From contig CU207211.1 in assembly GCA_000026125.1 (NCBI GenBank), positions 2,604,001 to 2,668,000 on the forward strand: 64,000 nucleotides of DNA, read 5' to 3'. Position 1 is the first letter of the stretch. Each line of letters begins with the position of its first letter. The notes under the pieces were generated by a model, which saw only the letters and a program-made list of their open reading frames with translations, was not told the DNA's origin and did no database searches. The position numbers and the translations under genes are program-made. The DNA is from Herminiimonas arsenicoxydans. Lineage in GTDB: Bacteria; Pseudomonadota; Gammaproteobacteria; Burkholderiales; Burkholderiaceae_D. Shown here in pieces: positions 40,275 to 49,325 of the stretch.

Positions 40275-41972
40275 CTAGACGCCCAGCGCACGACCATCGC
40301 TGCGTGGATCATGTGCGCCAGAGAAGGTGCCACTCTTCTGATCGATCACAATCGCACCCGGATGTCCCGATAATGGACTTTGCGCAGGAATCACGCTCAT
40401 CTCATGACCGCGTCGCGCCAGTTCTTCAAATACTTTTTCACCCGCATCTTTTTCCAGCTTCAGTGAATCCCGCGTATCCGAAAACGTTTTCCCGAGCAGG
40501 AAGCGCGGTTTCGACAAGGCTGTCAACGGATCCATGCCATAGTCGATCATCCTGGTCAGGATAGTCGCCAGCGTTTGCGGCTGCCCATCTGCACCTTGCG
40601 TTCCATACAGGATATGCGGCTTGTCATTCTTCAGATACATGCCGGGATTGAGCGTATGGAAAGGACGTTTACCCGGCTGCAGTACATTCAGGCTGTCCGC
40701 CTTCAGGCTGAAGGATGCGCCACGGTTGTGCCACAGAATACCGGTGTCGCCCGCCATCATGCCGCTGCCCCAGTCGAAATAAACCGTCTGCAGCATGGAC
40801 ACCGAATTGCCTTGCGCATCGGTCGCGCCGATATACACGGTATCGCCGTTCTTGAACACATGCGGCCACGGCAGCGCATGCTGCATTTGAATCTTGCCGG
40901 CGAGCTGGTCCAGATGCGCTTTCGACAGCAGCTTGGCCGAAGGGACGTTGACAAATTCGGGATCGGCCACGTATTGATTGCGGTCGATGAAAGCGCGCTT
41001 CACCGCTTCCACCACGACGTGATAATAGTCCGCACTGCCTTCTGGAATTTTCTTCAGATCGAAACGATCGAGGATACCCATGATTTCCAGCGTGGTAATA
41101 CCTTGCGTCGGCGGCTGGTTCGCCAGCAATACGCCGTCGCGATAATTGACACGCAAGGGCGGTTCTATGCGCGCCTGCGTTTTTGCCAGATCGGATGCCG
41201 TCAGTGGCGAGCCCGCACTTTTCAATCCCTGTGCAATGCGCTCCGCCAGTTTGCCTTCGTAAAAATCGCGATAGCCGCGTACCGCCAGCATCTCCAGCGT
41301 ATCGGCCAACTGCGGTTGCTTGAATAACTGGCCGATTTCTGGCGCCTTGCCATTGATCATGAAGGATTGCGCAACGCCCGGCAGCGCATTCATTTCCTTT
41401 TCGCGGAAATCCATCCAGAAACGCTCCGATGGCGATACCGGGAAACCGTCTCTGGCGAAACCGATTGCCGGCTTCAATAATTCAGCCCAGCTCTTGCCGC
41501 CAGCTAGTTCATTACGGCTGATATCAAAAGCCTTGCCTAAAGTATCGACGTTGGCTGCCGTGGTCAGCATGGATTGCGGACCCCGCACAGGAATGGCATT
41601 GCCGCTGTATTGCGGCAAAATGGCTGGTGCCTGACCAATGCCGGACAAGGTTCTGACCTTGCCGTTGCGATCGCTGATGATCATGAAGGCATCGCCACCG
41701 AATCCGGAAAAATGCGGATAGGTCACGTTCAGGCATGCGGCGATGGCGATCGCTGCTTCGATCGCATTGCCGCCTGATTTCAATACATCCAGCCCGGCAT
41801 TGGTAGCCAGCTCATGCGGACTGGTTACCATGCCTTTGGTCGAAGTAGCCAATACGCTCTTCGGTTTGGCTTCCAGTGCCATCGATAGCGGCGCCATCGA
41901 ACCCAGCGCCATTGCACCTGAGGCAGATAAAAAATCCCTTCTCGTCATACCGGGGAAAAGCCTGTTTTTCAT
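40275..41972 (-). CDS. ggt: Gamma-glutamyltransferase with Tat signal
   Basis: Periplasmic enzyme cleaving or transferring gamma-glutamyl groups, for example from glutathione. It is made as a precursor that self-cleaves at a Thr. The N-terminus contains TRRDFLSASGAMALGS (RR at 11-12), a twin-arginine signal. The large-subunit block is NAGLDVLKSGGNAIEAAIAIAACLNVTYPHFSGFGGDAFM. The likely nucleophile is Thr378 in GDTVYIGATDAQGNSVSM, matching the position before the family's VDxxGNAVS block. The start at MKNRLFPG (565 aa) has a GGAG ribosome-binding site; 11 upstream codons are rejected. Confidence 0.88.
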   Translation of the reverse strand: MKNRLFPGMTRRDFLSASGAMALGSMAPLSMALEAKPKSVLATSTKGMVTSPHELATNAGLDVLKSGGNAIEAAIAIAACLNVTYPHFSGFGGDAFMIISDRNGKVRTLSGIGQAPAILPQYSGNAIPVRGPQSMLTTAANVDTLGKAFDISRNELAGGKSWAELLKPAIGFARDGFPVSPSERFWMDFREKEMNALPGVAQSFMINGKAPEIGQLFKQPQLADTLEMLAVRGYRDFYEGKLAERIAQGLKSAGSPLTASDLAKTQARIEPPLRVNYRDGVLLANQPPTQGITTLEIMGILDRFDLKKIPEGSADYYHVVVEAVKRAFIDRNQYVADPEFVNVPSAKLLSKAHLDQLAGKIQMQHALPWPHVFKNGDTVYIGATDAQGNSVSMLQTVYFDWGSGMMAGDTGILWHNRGASFSLKADSLNVLQPGKRPFHTLNPGMYLKNDKPHILYGTQGADGQPQTLATILTRMIDYGMDPLTALSKPRFLLGKTFSDTRDSLKLEKDAGEKVFEELARRGHEMSVIPAQSPLSGHPGAIVIDQKSGTFSGAHDPRSDGRALGV

Positions 41973-42136
41973 TTTGTCTCCGTATAAATTATGGCGACAA
42001 GACACATACCGACTATGACGTATCCCGGCTAGTCGCTACGCGCTTGTCTATCTTGTTAAACCACGTGTGCAACGAAACGAATGTATCTGAATGTGCGATA
42101 ACTCTCAACAGCAAGTCTTCCGCTTTTACTCTGCAC

Positions 42137-42178
42137 AAAAAAAGCACTACCAAGTTTTGAGACCTGGCAGTGCTTTCA
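42137..42178 (-). terminator. Intrinsic terminator downstream of the catabolic cluster and transporter remnant
   Basis: On the minus strand, stem AAAGCACT with AGTGCTTT (extended inside by CCA/TGG) and a following T-run of seven. It lies just after the stop of the transporter remnant and can also end the amidase operon transcript. Confidence 0.85.
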
Positions 42179-42186
42179 AGGACGAA

Positions 42187-42363
42187 TCAGACTTTTTGCT
42201 GTACGTGATTATTCGCTGTAGCGTTTGATTTCGGGAAGGTATTTTCCAGCGGCACGTGACGATGCGAGAAGTTGGCGGTGATCCAGGCATAGATAGGGCC
42301 GAGGAAGCTCATCACGAGCACGACACCGAGTGCGGACAGTGGATCTTCGGTGTAGGAGCGAAA
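42187..42363 (-). pseudogene. C-terminal remnant of a membrane transporter gene
   Basis: 59 codons without a start encode FRSYTEDPLSALGVVLVMSF, then LGPIYAWITANFSHRHVPLE and a polar tail. The sequence is one membrane helix followed by a cytoplasmic tail, as at the end of many permeases, and a stop codon interrupts the frame directly upstream. The family cannot be named. The intact stop and terminator, with no 5' part, indicate a deletion that removed most of a gene next to the amidase gene. Confidence 0.65.
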
Positions 42364-42413
42364 TCAAGCCTGAACTGCAGTTACGCTCTGAGCTTCTGCT
42401 TAGTGAGCACGTT

Positions 42414-43823
42414 TCAAAGCAAACCATCCGGTATCTTGTCAGCCCATGGATGCACCGCTTCGAAAGCTGCGGCGGCACGGAAAATATCGGTTTCACGATT
42501 GATATTCGCGACCAGTTGCAGGCCAACTGGCAAACCGCTTTGCGTAAAGCCTACCGGCAGCGAAGCTGCTGGCTGGCCGGTAAGATTGAACGGATAGGTG
42601 TAGTACTGCCAACTGCAGATATTGCGATCCGCAAACTGTGCCGGCACATCCACTCCGACATTCGGAGCTGCAATCGGTGCAGTCGGTGTCAGCAAAAGGT
42701 CAAAGGACGTAAACATGCTGCGCATCTTTTCGCGGAATTGATAACGCTCGAAGACTTTGCTGTAATACGACAACAAGCTTTGATCCAGAGCTTTATCCAG
42801 CGTAGCCACTACCACCGGATCCAGTAACTCCCTCTGATCCCGCATCACCGAATGCAGACGCGTACCGACTCCTGCGTAGAACTCTGCCAGCCACATATCA
42901 GCCGGATCGCTTCCGATGCCGCCTTTCAACTCAATAATTTCGCAACCCAGCGCTTCGAATTTTTTTACTGCTGCTTCCGTGATACGCACTATTTCTGCAT
43001 CGGGTTTCGCATATCCCAGGTCTGGACTCCACGCCAGACGCATACCCTTAATAGGCGCATCGCAAGCCGCCAGAAAATCAGGGACGTCTTCCGCTACTGA
43101 GAACGGATCACGCGCATCGTGACCAGCAATCACCGACAGCAGTAACGCTGCATCACGCACACTGCGTGCCAGCGGCCCGACATGCGCAAGAGTAGGTGTC
43201 GCAGATGCAGGGAAAACCGGCACCCGTGCAAACTGTGCCTTGATACCGAACAGTCCTGTGAAAGAAGACGGCTCCCGAATCGAGCCACCGCCATCTGTAC
43301 CCAGCGCAAAAGGGGTGACCCCGGCGGCGACGCTGGCAGCAGCACCACAACTGGAACCACCGGGTGTTTTCTCTATGTTCCACGGGTTGCGCGTAATACC
43401 GGTCAGCGGTGAGTCGCCGACTGCCTTGCAACCGAATTCGCTGGTGGTGCTGATACCGACGATGCAGGCACCCGCCGCTTTGACTCGTGCTACTGAAGGT
43501 GCATCGACTTGGGCAATATTGTTTTCCATTGCTCGCGAACCAAACGTCTGTCGCACGCCGCCCACCGCAATCAGATCCTTTACCGAAATGGGTAATCCAT
43601 GCAGCGGGCCCAGCACTTCGCCGCGTAGCAAGGATTGATCGGCATGCTCGGCAGCCGCCAGCGCCAGTTCCGATGTTAGCGTACTAAAACAGTTCAACTG
43701 CGACTCCACTTGCTCCAGTCTGCCCAAGGAATTTTGGACGACTTCGACGGCCGAAATCTGTCTGCTGAGGAGGGCATCACGCAAGGCTAATGCTGTAGAA
43801 AATTCATTCAACATAATATCCAT
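42414..43823 (-). CDS. Amidase signature family hydrolase
   Basis: 469-aa amidase hydrolysing an amide to acid plus ammonia or amine. The Ser-cisSer-Lys triad is visible: Lys82 in LPISVKDLI, Ser157/158 in TPGGSSCGAAASVAAG and nucleophile Ser181 in GTDGGGSIREPSSFTGLFGIK. Substrate unknown. It is the last gene of the minus-strand cluster, 7 bp after cobW, and so likely acts on the product of the cyclase-family hydrolase or on the imported compound. The ATG at 43823 or the one three codons later (43814) may be used. Confidence 0.9.
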   Translation of the reverse strand: MDIMLNEFSTALALRDALLSRQISAVEVVQNSLGRLEQVESQLNCFSTLTSELALAAAEHADQSLLRGEVLGPLHGLPISVKDLIAVGGVRQTFGSRAMENNIAQVDAPSVARVKAAGACIVGISTTSEFGCKAVGDSPLTGITRNPWNIEKTPGGSSCGAAASVAAGVTPFALGTDGGGSIREPSSFTGLFGIKAQFARVPVFPASATPTLAHVGPLARSVRDAALLLSVIAGHDARDPFSVAEDVPDFLAACDAPIKGMRLAWSPDLGYAKPDAEIVRITEAAVKKFEALGCEIIELKGGIGSDPADMWLAEFYAGVGTRLHSVMRDQRELLDPVVVATLDKALDQSLLSYYSKVFERYQFREKMRSMFTSFDLLLTPTAPIAAPNVGVDVPAQFADRNICSWQYYTYPFNLTGQPAASLPVGFTQSGLPVGLQLVANINRETDIFRAAAAFEAVHPWADKIPDGLL

Positions 43824-43830
43824 ATCTCAA

Positions 43831-44979
43831 TCAGATCAGACCTAGTGAACGATCCAGCACAGTCTCATCAACCGCAACACACTGTGCAAATTCCTCTTGC
43901 ATCTGATGTTTGTCGATGTGCTTGCCGATGATGACAAGCCGAGTTTCCATTTTTCCCTCTGGCCATTTCTCGGCGTAAGTCAAAGGGCTGAACACGGTCT
44001 GCACACCTTGCAAGATCACAGGTTGTGAAATGCCCCTGAACTGCATCAATCCTTTGACGCGATACAGATTGTTGCCATGTTGCGTGATTAGACGGTCGAG
44101 AAACTGCATTACCTTCTGATAATCAAGTGGGTATTGCTGACGCATGCTGACAGAAGAAATGCCATCCAAATGCTTGTGCGACACATGACCGTGTGCATGA
44201 TCATGACCCGCGTTACAAACATGGCAATCCTTGCCATCCGCATGGTGATGATCGTGATGATGCTCCACCTGCGGCGCTTCGACATGCAAACCGATCCAAT
44301 CCGCAATTGCGGTTTCCTTAACATTTGGGTCAAACAGGTTCAGATCAATCAGACGCGAGGCATCAAGCTTCCCATAACTTGTGGTTTCTTTCGGCGACAT
44401 CGGGTTCAATGCGTTGACGACCGCGATTGCATTCGCGTATTCCGCATCGCTGACGAGATCACGCTTATTGAAAATAATCTTGTCAGCCATCGCCAGCTGA
44501 CGTTGTGCTTCCATTGTTTCACCGGTTTGCATCACTACATGCTTGATGTCCACCATGGTAATGATGGCATCAAGTCGGTAAGTCAGGCTTAAGGACATAT
44601 CCGTATAAAAAGCCTGCGCCAGGGGCGTGGGATCAGCCAAACCCGTGGTTTCAATCAAGATGCGGTCGAACTCAATCTTCGGTTCGATCAAACCGGCTCT
44701 GCGCATGTAAAGCTTATAAAGCGACTCCATCAAATCATCCTTGCTCGCACAGCAGATGCAACCATTACTCATCTCCAACATATCTTCCGAGGCTTTGGTA
44801 ATCAAGTCGCCGTCGATGCCTATATCGCCAAATTCATTGACGATCACAGCGATCTTTCCGCTATCTGGCGCGGACAAAATGTGATTGACGAGCGTAGTCT
44901 TACCCGATCCCAAAAAACCCGTTAGCAGGGTAATGGGGATACGCTGATCGACGGATGATGATTGATCTGATGCTTGCAT
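43831..44979 (-). CDS. CobW/COG0523-type GTPase metallochaperone
   Basis: 382-aa G3E GTPase. Walker A GFLGSGKTT (21-29), the metal-binding CxCC in NGCICC (Cys74, 76, 77), Asp-Glu box region ILIETTGLADPTPLAQAF, and the base motif NKRD. Between GTPase and C-terminal CobW domains is a His/Cys-rich stretch (VEHHHDHHHADGKDCHVCNA and a further His run). Such proteins insert Zn, Co or Fe into client enzymes. Its position between the cyclase and amidase genes points to the metal-dependent cyclase-family hydrolase as a client; this is inference. Confidence 0.9.
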   Translation of the reverse strand: MQASDQSSSVDQRIPITLLTGFLGSGKTTLVNHILSAPDSGKIAVIVNEFGDIGIDGDLITKASEDMLEMSNGCICCASKDDLMESLYKLYMRRAGLIEPKIEFDRILIETTGLADPTPLAQAFYTDMSLSLTYRLDAIITMVDIKHVVMQTGETMEAQRQLAMADKIIFNKRDLVSDAEYANAIAVVNALNPMSPKETTSYGKLDASRLIDLNLFDPNVKETAIADWIGLHVEAPQVEHHHDHHHADGKDCHVCNAGHDHAHGHVSHKHLDGISSVSMRQQYPLDYQKVMQFLDRLITQHGNNLYRVKGLMQFRGISQPVILQGVQTVFSPLTYAEKWPEGKMETRLVIIGKHIDKHQMQEEFAQCVAVDETVLDRSLGLI

Positions 44980-45035
44980 GATGATTTCCTTTTGGTATTA
45001 CCGACATCCAAAAGGACGCCGGCAAAATAGCTAAT

Positions 45036-45737
45036 TCATTCTTCGAGGACTGCCCAGGCGCGCACTGGCGAACCGCTACCGTTATCGATCTTCAGAGGTG
45101 GGCCGTAAAACATGAATTCACCCTTACCTACCAACTCTTCCAGATTGACCAGCCATTCATAGTGCGTGATGCCACGATCGCGACAGACGCGGTGGCTAGG
45201 AAACAAGTTGTGTGAAGGCTTGTCAGTAGATGGGCCTTCCACGCCATGCAGTTTGGAACCACGGTCAGCGAGCCAATGCGTCGCTTCGGTGGTCAAGCCA
45301 GGATTACTCCAGACAACCTTGATGTCAGGGTAATGACGTTTGTGCAGGCCAGTGTTCAGCAATACGATGTGGCCATCCACTTTCACACCGGTTTTACGTT
45401 CCGCCTCCTCCAGATCAGCGACGTCGATATCGCCCAGATCAGGAATGTGAGTCATATCGAAACATACTGCTTTGCCCATGAACATTTCGAGCGGCATTTT
45501 GTCGACTGACAATCCATCCGGATTGGTATGAAAGAATGCATCGACGTGTGTCGCGATATGATCCAGCGTGCTGATGAAGGTGGTAGCGAAAGTCAGGCTA
45601 TCACCTGGCACGCCTAGGCCCAGAGCCTTACTTTTTTCGTGAGTCAGATGTGGAGCAATGATGGGGCGCTGAAACATCTTGTGGGCCGGCATGTTGTCCG
45701 TCAAAGTCAGGGTTAGATCAACGATACGTTGTGTCAT
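45036..45737 (-). CDS. Cyclase-family metal-dependent amidohydrolase (isatin hydrolase/kynurenine formamidase-like)
   Basis: 233 aa. The family metal motif HxxTHxDxxxH is present as HIATHVDAFFH (His60, His64, Asp66, His70), although the usual Gly and Pro positions are replaced by Ala and Phe. The family (PF04199) includes arylformamidase, isatin hydrolase and other cyclic amide/imide hydrolases, using Mn or Zn. Lies between LivF and CobW genes. The specific substrate is not known. Confidence 0.88.
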   Translation of the reverse strand: MTQRIVDLTLTLTDNMPAHKMFQRPIIAPHLTHEKSKALGLGVPGDSLTFATTFISTLDHIATHVDAFFHTNPDGLSVDKMPLEMFMGKAVCFDMTHIPDLGDIDVADLEEAERKTGVKVDGHIVLLNTGLHKRHYPDIKVVWSNPGLTTEATHWLADRGSKLHGVEGPSTDKPSHNLFPSHRVCRDRGITHYEWLVNLEELVGKGEFMFYGPPLKIDNGSGSPVRAWAVLEE

Positions 45738-45827
45738 TACATTTACTCCATATAAAGAGGTGAGAAAACAAATAAACGACTACTAGGAAATTACTGGAGC
45801 GGGATCCACCAACTCCAGCATTACGAC

Positions 45828-46559
45828 TCAATGTTGTTTGCCGAGATAAGCTTCCATCACCGCAGCATCCTTCACCAGATCACTAGAGCGGCCACTGATC
45901 TTGACGTTGCCGTTTTCCATAACATAGGCGCGCGAGGTCACGGCTAAGGCACGGGTTGCGATCTGTTCCACCAGCAGAATGGAAAGACCCTGGCGGTTGA
46001 GATCGACCAGTACCGGAAAAAGGAAATCCAGAATCTTGGGTGCCAGACCGAGCGATACTTCATCAATCAGCAGCAAACGCGGATGCGACATCAGGCCACG
46101 TGCAATCACGAGCATTTGCTGCTCGCCACCCGATAAGGAACCCGCCTGTTGAGTGCGGCGCTCCTTAAGACGCGGGAATAACTGGAACATGCGATCAATG
46201 TCGTCACGCAGTGCGGCGACACCAGAACGCTGTGCCTGAACAAACCCACCCAGGATCAGGTTGTCTTCCACACTTTGGTCCGCAAACACGAAACGCCCTT
46301 CTGGAACCAGCGCCACGCCTTGGTGCACCATCTCATGGGATGCCAACCCCTGTACCGGTTTGCCGCCTAGCGTGATCGAACCGGATGCCGGTTTCACGAC
46401 GCCGGCGATGGCCTTTAGTGCAGAGCTTTTTCCGGCACCGTTGGAGCCGATCATGCCGACGAACTCCCCCTCACCAACTTCAATCGAAATGCCACGCGCG
46501 GCTTCGATATGCCCGTAATTGACGCAAAGATTTTCTACTTTGAGTAATGGCGCGCTCAT
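45828..46559 (-). CDS. livF: Branched-chain amino acid-type ABC transporter ATPase LivF
   Basis: 243-aa ATPase of a HAAT-family importer. Walker A GSNGAGKSSALKAI, signature LSGGEQQMLVIARGLM, Walker B LLLIDEVSLGLAP, and the LivF-type opening LLKVENLCVNYGHIEAARGIS. Start overlaps the LivM-LivG stop by 4 bp. The substrate is probably not a branched-chain amino acid, given the neighbouring hydrolases. Confidence 0.92.
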   Translation of the reverse strand: MSAPLLKVENLCVNYGHIEAARGISIEVGEGEFVGMIGSNGAGKSSALKAIAGVVKPASGSITLGGKPVQGLASHEMVHQGVALVPEGRFVFADQSVEDNLILGGFVQAQRSGVAALRDDIDRMFQLFPRLKERRTQQAGSLSGGEQQMLVIARGLMSHPRLLLIDEVSLGLAPKILDFLFPVLVDLNRQGLSILLVEQIATRALAVTSRAYVMENGNVKISGRSSDLVKDAAVMEAYLGKQH

Positions 46560-48382
46560 GCAAGCTCCTTATCGTCTGTGTTGCCCTTGGTCTCGCCGGT
46601 ACCGAAGTAGGCTTCGATGACTGCCGGATTGCTACGTACCTCTGCTACCGTCCCAGAGGCAATCACCTTGCCGTAGTCCAGCACCGTGACGTGATCAGAG
46701 ACCGCCATGATCATGTCGACGTGATGTTCGACCAGCAGCACCGTGATCTGGTGCGAAGCCAGATTGCGAATCAGCTTCATCAAGTCTTCAATCTCGCCAT
46801 GCGTAAGGCCGGCGGCCGGTTCGTCCAGCAGCAACAGTTTGGGAGACATGGCCAGTGCACGTGCAATTTCCAGGCGCCGCTGATGGCCGAATGGCAGGTT
46901 ACGTGCCTTCTCTTCTGCGTAATCGTCCAGGCCGACATATTCCAGCAAACAACGTGCTTCCGCTGCATATCGTCGTTCGTCATGGAAATAGGAAGGCAAG
47001 CGCAGCAGTGTGGCGAACAGGCCGCTGCGATAACGAGAGTCAGCACCGACCAGCACGTTTTCCAGACAAGTCATGTCACCGAACAATTCCGTATTCTGGA
47101 AGGTGCGCGCCAGACCCATGCGCGCCAACTGATGGCTTTGCTTGGCAGTCGCAATTTGCCCCATGAACTCGATGCTGCCGCTAGTCGGTCGATAAAATCC
47201 GGACACGCAATTGATGAAGGTGGATTTGCCTGCGCCGTTCGGACCGATTACCGAATGCACCGTGCCCGCTTTCAGGACTTCACTCACCTTGTCGTTTGCG
47301 ATGAGACCGCCGAATGCCATCGTCATGTCCTTGGTCTGCAAGCAGGTGGTACCTGCTGCGGTGTCGGATTTCAGCAGCGCCTCAGTGTCGGCATTCACGC
47401 AGGGCCATGGACGTGATCTGAGGTTGACACTTTTGCTGAAACGACTGATCCACAAATTGACGGTACCGACGATGCCCATTGGCATACCGAACATCACCAG
47501 CGCCAGTAACACGCCGTAGGCAAAGCGCTGCCACTCACCGAAGGACTGCAGGTATTCCGGGATGAAGGTCAGAATAGTCGCACCCAGCGCCGGGCCGATC
47601 ACCGTACCTGAGCCGCCGAGAATCACCATCAACAGGAAACGCACTGAATCATCGAAACGAAAAGTGTCCGGATTCACGTACTGATTAAGGAAGGCATACG
47701 TCGCGCCTGCTGCACCTGCAAACGCCGCCGCAATGACGAAAGACATCATCCGCATCACGATCGGGTTAATGCCTACGGTACGCGCCGCAGTTTCACTTTG
47801 ACTGACAGCACGCATCGCGCGACCAAAACGCGACTTGATCAGGTTGTAGTGCAGCAGGAATGCAAGCAGGAATAATATAGCCAGCACGTAGAAGAATTTT
47901 GTATCTTCCAAAGGCAGACCGAACATCGTCGGCGTCGGAATACTGGAAATACCGTTCGGGCCACCAGTCAGCGAACTCCATTCGATAGCCACGTTCTCGA
48001 CGATGATGCCGAACGCGATGGTGATCACGGTCAGATACACGCCGCGCACCCGCACTGTCGGATATGACAGCAGGACGCCGAACGCAGCCGACAGAATCAT
48101 GGCAGCCACTATGCAGGTACCCAGACCGAAACCGAATTTTGTCGACAACACCGCCGAGGTATAAGCACCGATGGCGAACAGGCCGGCCTGACCCAGACTC
48201 ACCAAGCCGGTCAGTCCAGTCAGAATGTTCAAACCCAGCGCGACCAGCGCATAAATGAGTAGCAGCATCCAGATGCGCAACTCATACTCGTTAGCCACCA
48301 TTTGCGGCAAGGTGTAGAGCAAGATGCCAAGTACGACAATCAATAACGGAAATGTCAGCCGCTTTAAAATAAGCTTTTTCAT
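46556..48382 (-). CDS. LivM-LivG fusion (ABC importer permease + ATPase)
   Basis: 608 aa. Residues about 1-320 are the LivM permease (8-9 helices, with the block LIYALVALGLNILTGLTGLVSLGQAGLFAIGAYTSA). After a linker about 320-345, residues 345-600 are the LivG ATPase: VIGPNGAGKSTFINCVSG, LARTFQNTELFGDMTCLENVLVG, a family signature region LPFGHQRRLEIARALAM and LLLLDEPAAGLTHGE. The normal separate LivM and LivG polypeptides are joined here. It overlaps both livH and livF by 4 bp. Confidence 0.93.
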   Translation of the reverse strand: MKKLILKRLTFPLLIVVLGILLYTLPQMVANEYELRIWMLLLIYALVALGLNILTGLTGLVSLGQAGLFAIGAYTSAVLSTKFGFGLGTCIVAAMILSAAFGVLLSYPTVRVRGVYLTVITIAFGIIVENVAIEWSSLTGGPNGISSIPTPTMFGLPLEDTKFFYVLAILFLLAFLLHYNLIKSRFGRAMRAVSQSETAARTVGINPIVMRMMSFVIAAAFAGAAGATYAFLNQYVNPDTFRFDDSVRFLLMVILGGSGTVIGPALGATILTFIPEYLQSFGEWQRFAYGVLLALVMFGMPMGIVGTVNLWISRFSKSVNLRSRPWPCVNADTEALLKSDTAAGTTCLQTKDMTMAFGGLIANDKVSEVLKAGTVHSVIGPNGAGKSTFINCVSGFYRPTSGSIEFMGQIATAKQSHQLARMGLARTFQNTELFGDMTCLENVLVGADSRYRSGLFATLLRLPSYFHDERRYAAEARCLLEYVGLDDYAEEKARNLPFGHQRRLEIARALAMSPKLLLLDEPAAGLTHGEIEDLMKLIRNLASHQITVLLVEHHVDMIMAVSDHVTVLDYGKVIASGTVAEVRSNPAVIEAYFGTGETKGNTDDKELA

Positions 48383-49254
48383 ACCTTTGTGAGTTCCTTA
48401 CGTCCAAACAGACCCTGCGGAAACATCAACAGGACCAGGATCATGATGGAGAAACCGACTACCTCACGGGCAGCGGAGCTGATGTAGCCTTCGACGAATT
48501 TCTCAAGTACGCCATACAACAGCCCAGTAATCACGACGCCGCGAGCGCTGGTGATGCTGGCCATAATAGCGACGGCAAATCCTTTCAAACCGATCAACAC
48601 ACCCATCGTCGAAGAGACCTGGATAATCGGACCAATCAGGATGCCGGCGATACCGCCGAGACCGGCAGCAAGCGCGAAAGAGAAGGAAGTGACCATGCCA
48701 ACGTTGATACCCATCATGCCGGCCGCAATGCGATTGAACGCTACTGCTCGCATGGCGCGGCCGAGCATGGTGCGACGATAGAAAACTTCCAGTCCGATCA
48801 TGAACAAAATCACGAACAGTGGAATCAGCATTTCCTGCAGATAGATACCCGCACCGAAAATGGTGATGGGCTTATCGACTCCCGGCGACGGCAGTGCGCG
48901 CGCGAAAGAACCGAATTTGATAGTGACGAAACTCTCGACCATGATGCCGATCGCAATCGTCGTCAGCATCCATCCGATCGCATTCGCTTCCTTGGTGTAT
49001 GGACGCACAGCAAATCGCTCTACCAACACCCCGTAGAGCACACAGGCGACAATGGATAATGGAATCCCGATATATGGTGACAAACCGAAGTCATTGCTGA
49101 CTACAGCCAACACCGCACCGACCATCATTACGTCGCCATGGGCAAAATTTACCGAGCGACAGGCCGACCACATAATGTAGAAGCCGAGTGCTACCAAGCT
49201 GTAGATGGCACCAATCGACAAGCCACTTAAAACATACTGGAGGAAGGTACTCAA
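48379..49254 (-). CDS. livH: Branched-chain amino acid-type ABC permease LivH
   Basis: 291-aa inner-membrane permease with about 8 helices. Typical start FLQYVLSGLSIGAIYSLVALGFYIMWSACRSVNFAHGDVMMVGA and late GLGGIAGILIGPIIQV and GLKGFAVAIMASITSARGVVITGLLYGVLE. Partner of the LivM-LivG fusion. Confidence 0.92.
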   Translation of the reverse strand: MSTFLQYVLSGLSIGAIYSLVALGFYIMWSACRSVNFAHGDVMMVGAVLAVVSNDFGLSPYIGIPLSIVACVLYGVLVERFAVRPYTKEANAIGWMLTTIAIGIMVESFVTIKFGSFARALPSPGVDKPITIFGAGIYLQEMLIPLFVILFMIGLEVFYRRTMLGRAMRAVAFNRIAAGMMGINVGMVTSFSFALAAGLGGIAGILIGPIIQVSSTMGVLIGLKGFAVAIMASITSARGVVITGLLYGVLEKFVEGYISSAAREVVGFSIMILVLLMFPQGLFGRKELTKV

Positions 49255-49325
49255 TTGCGTTTCCTTTACATTTCCCGTTAGTTAGCGGGCGCGGCTAATG
49301 CCGGACGCCCGCTGATCCGGTTGGA

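Noticed and set aside
46547..47416. 289-codon plus-strand frame opposite the LivM-LivG fusion
   Set aside because: Shadow of the ABC ATPase domain, with no motif of its own.
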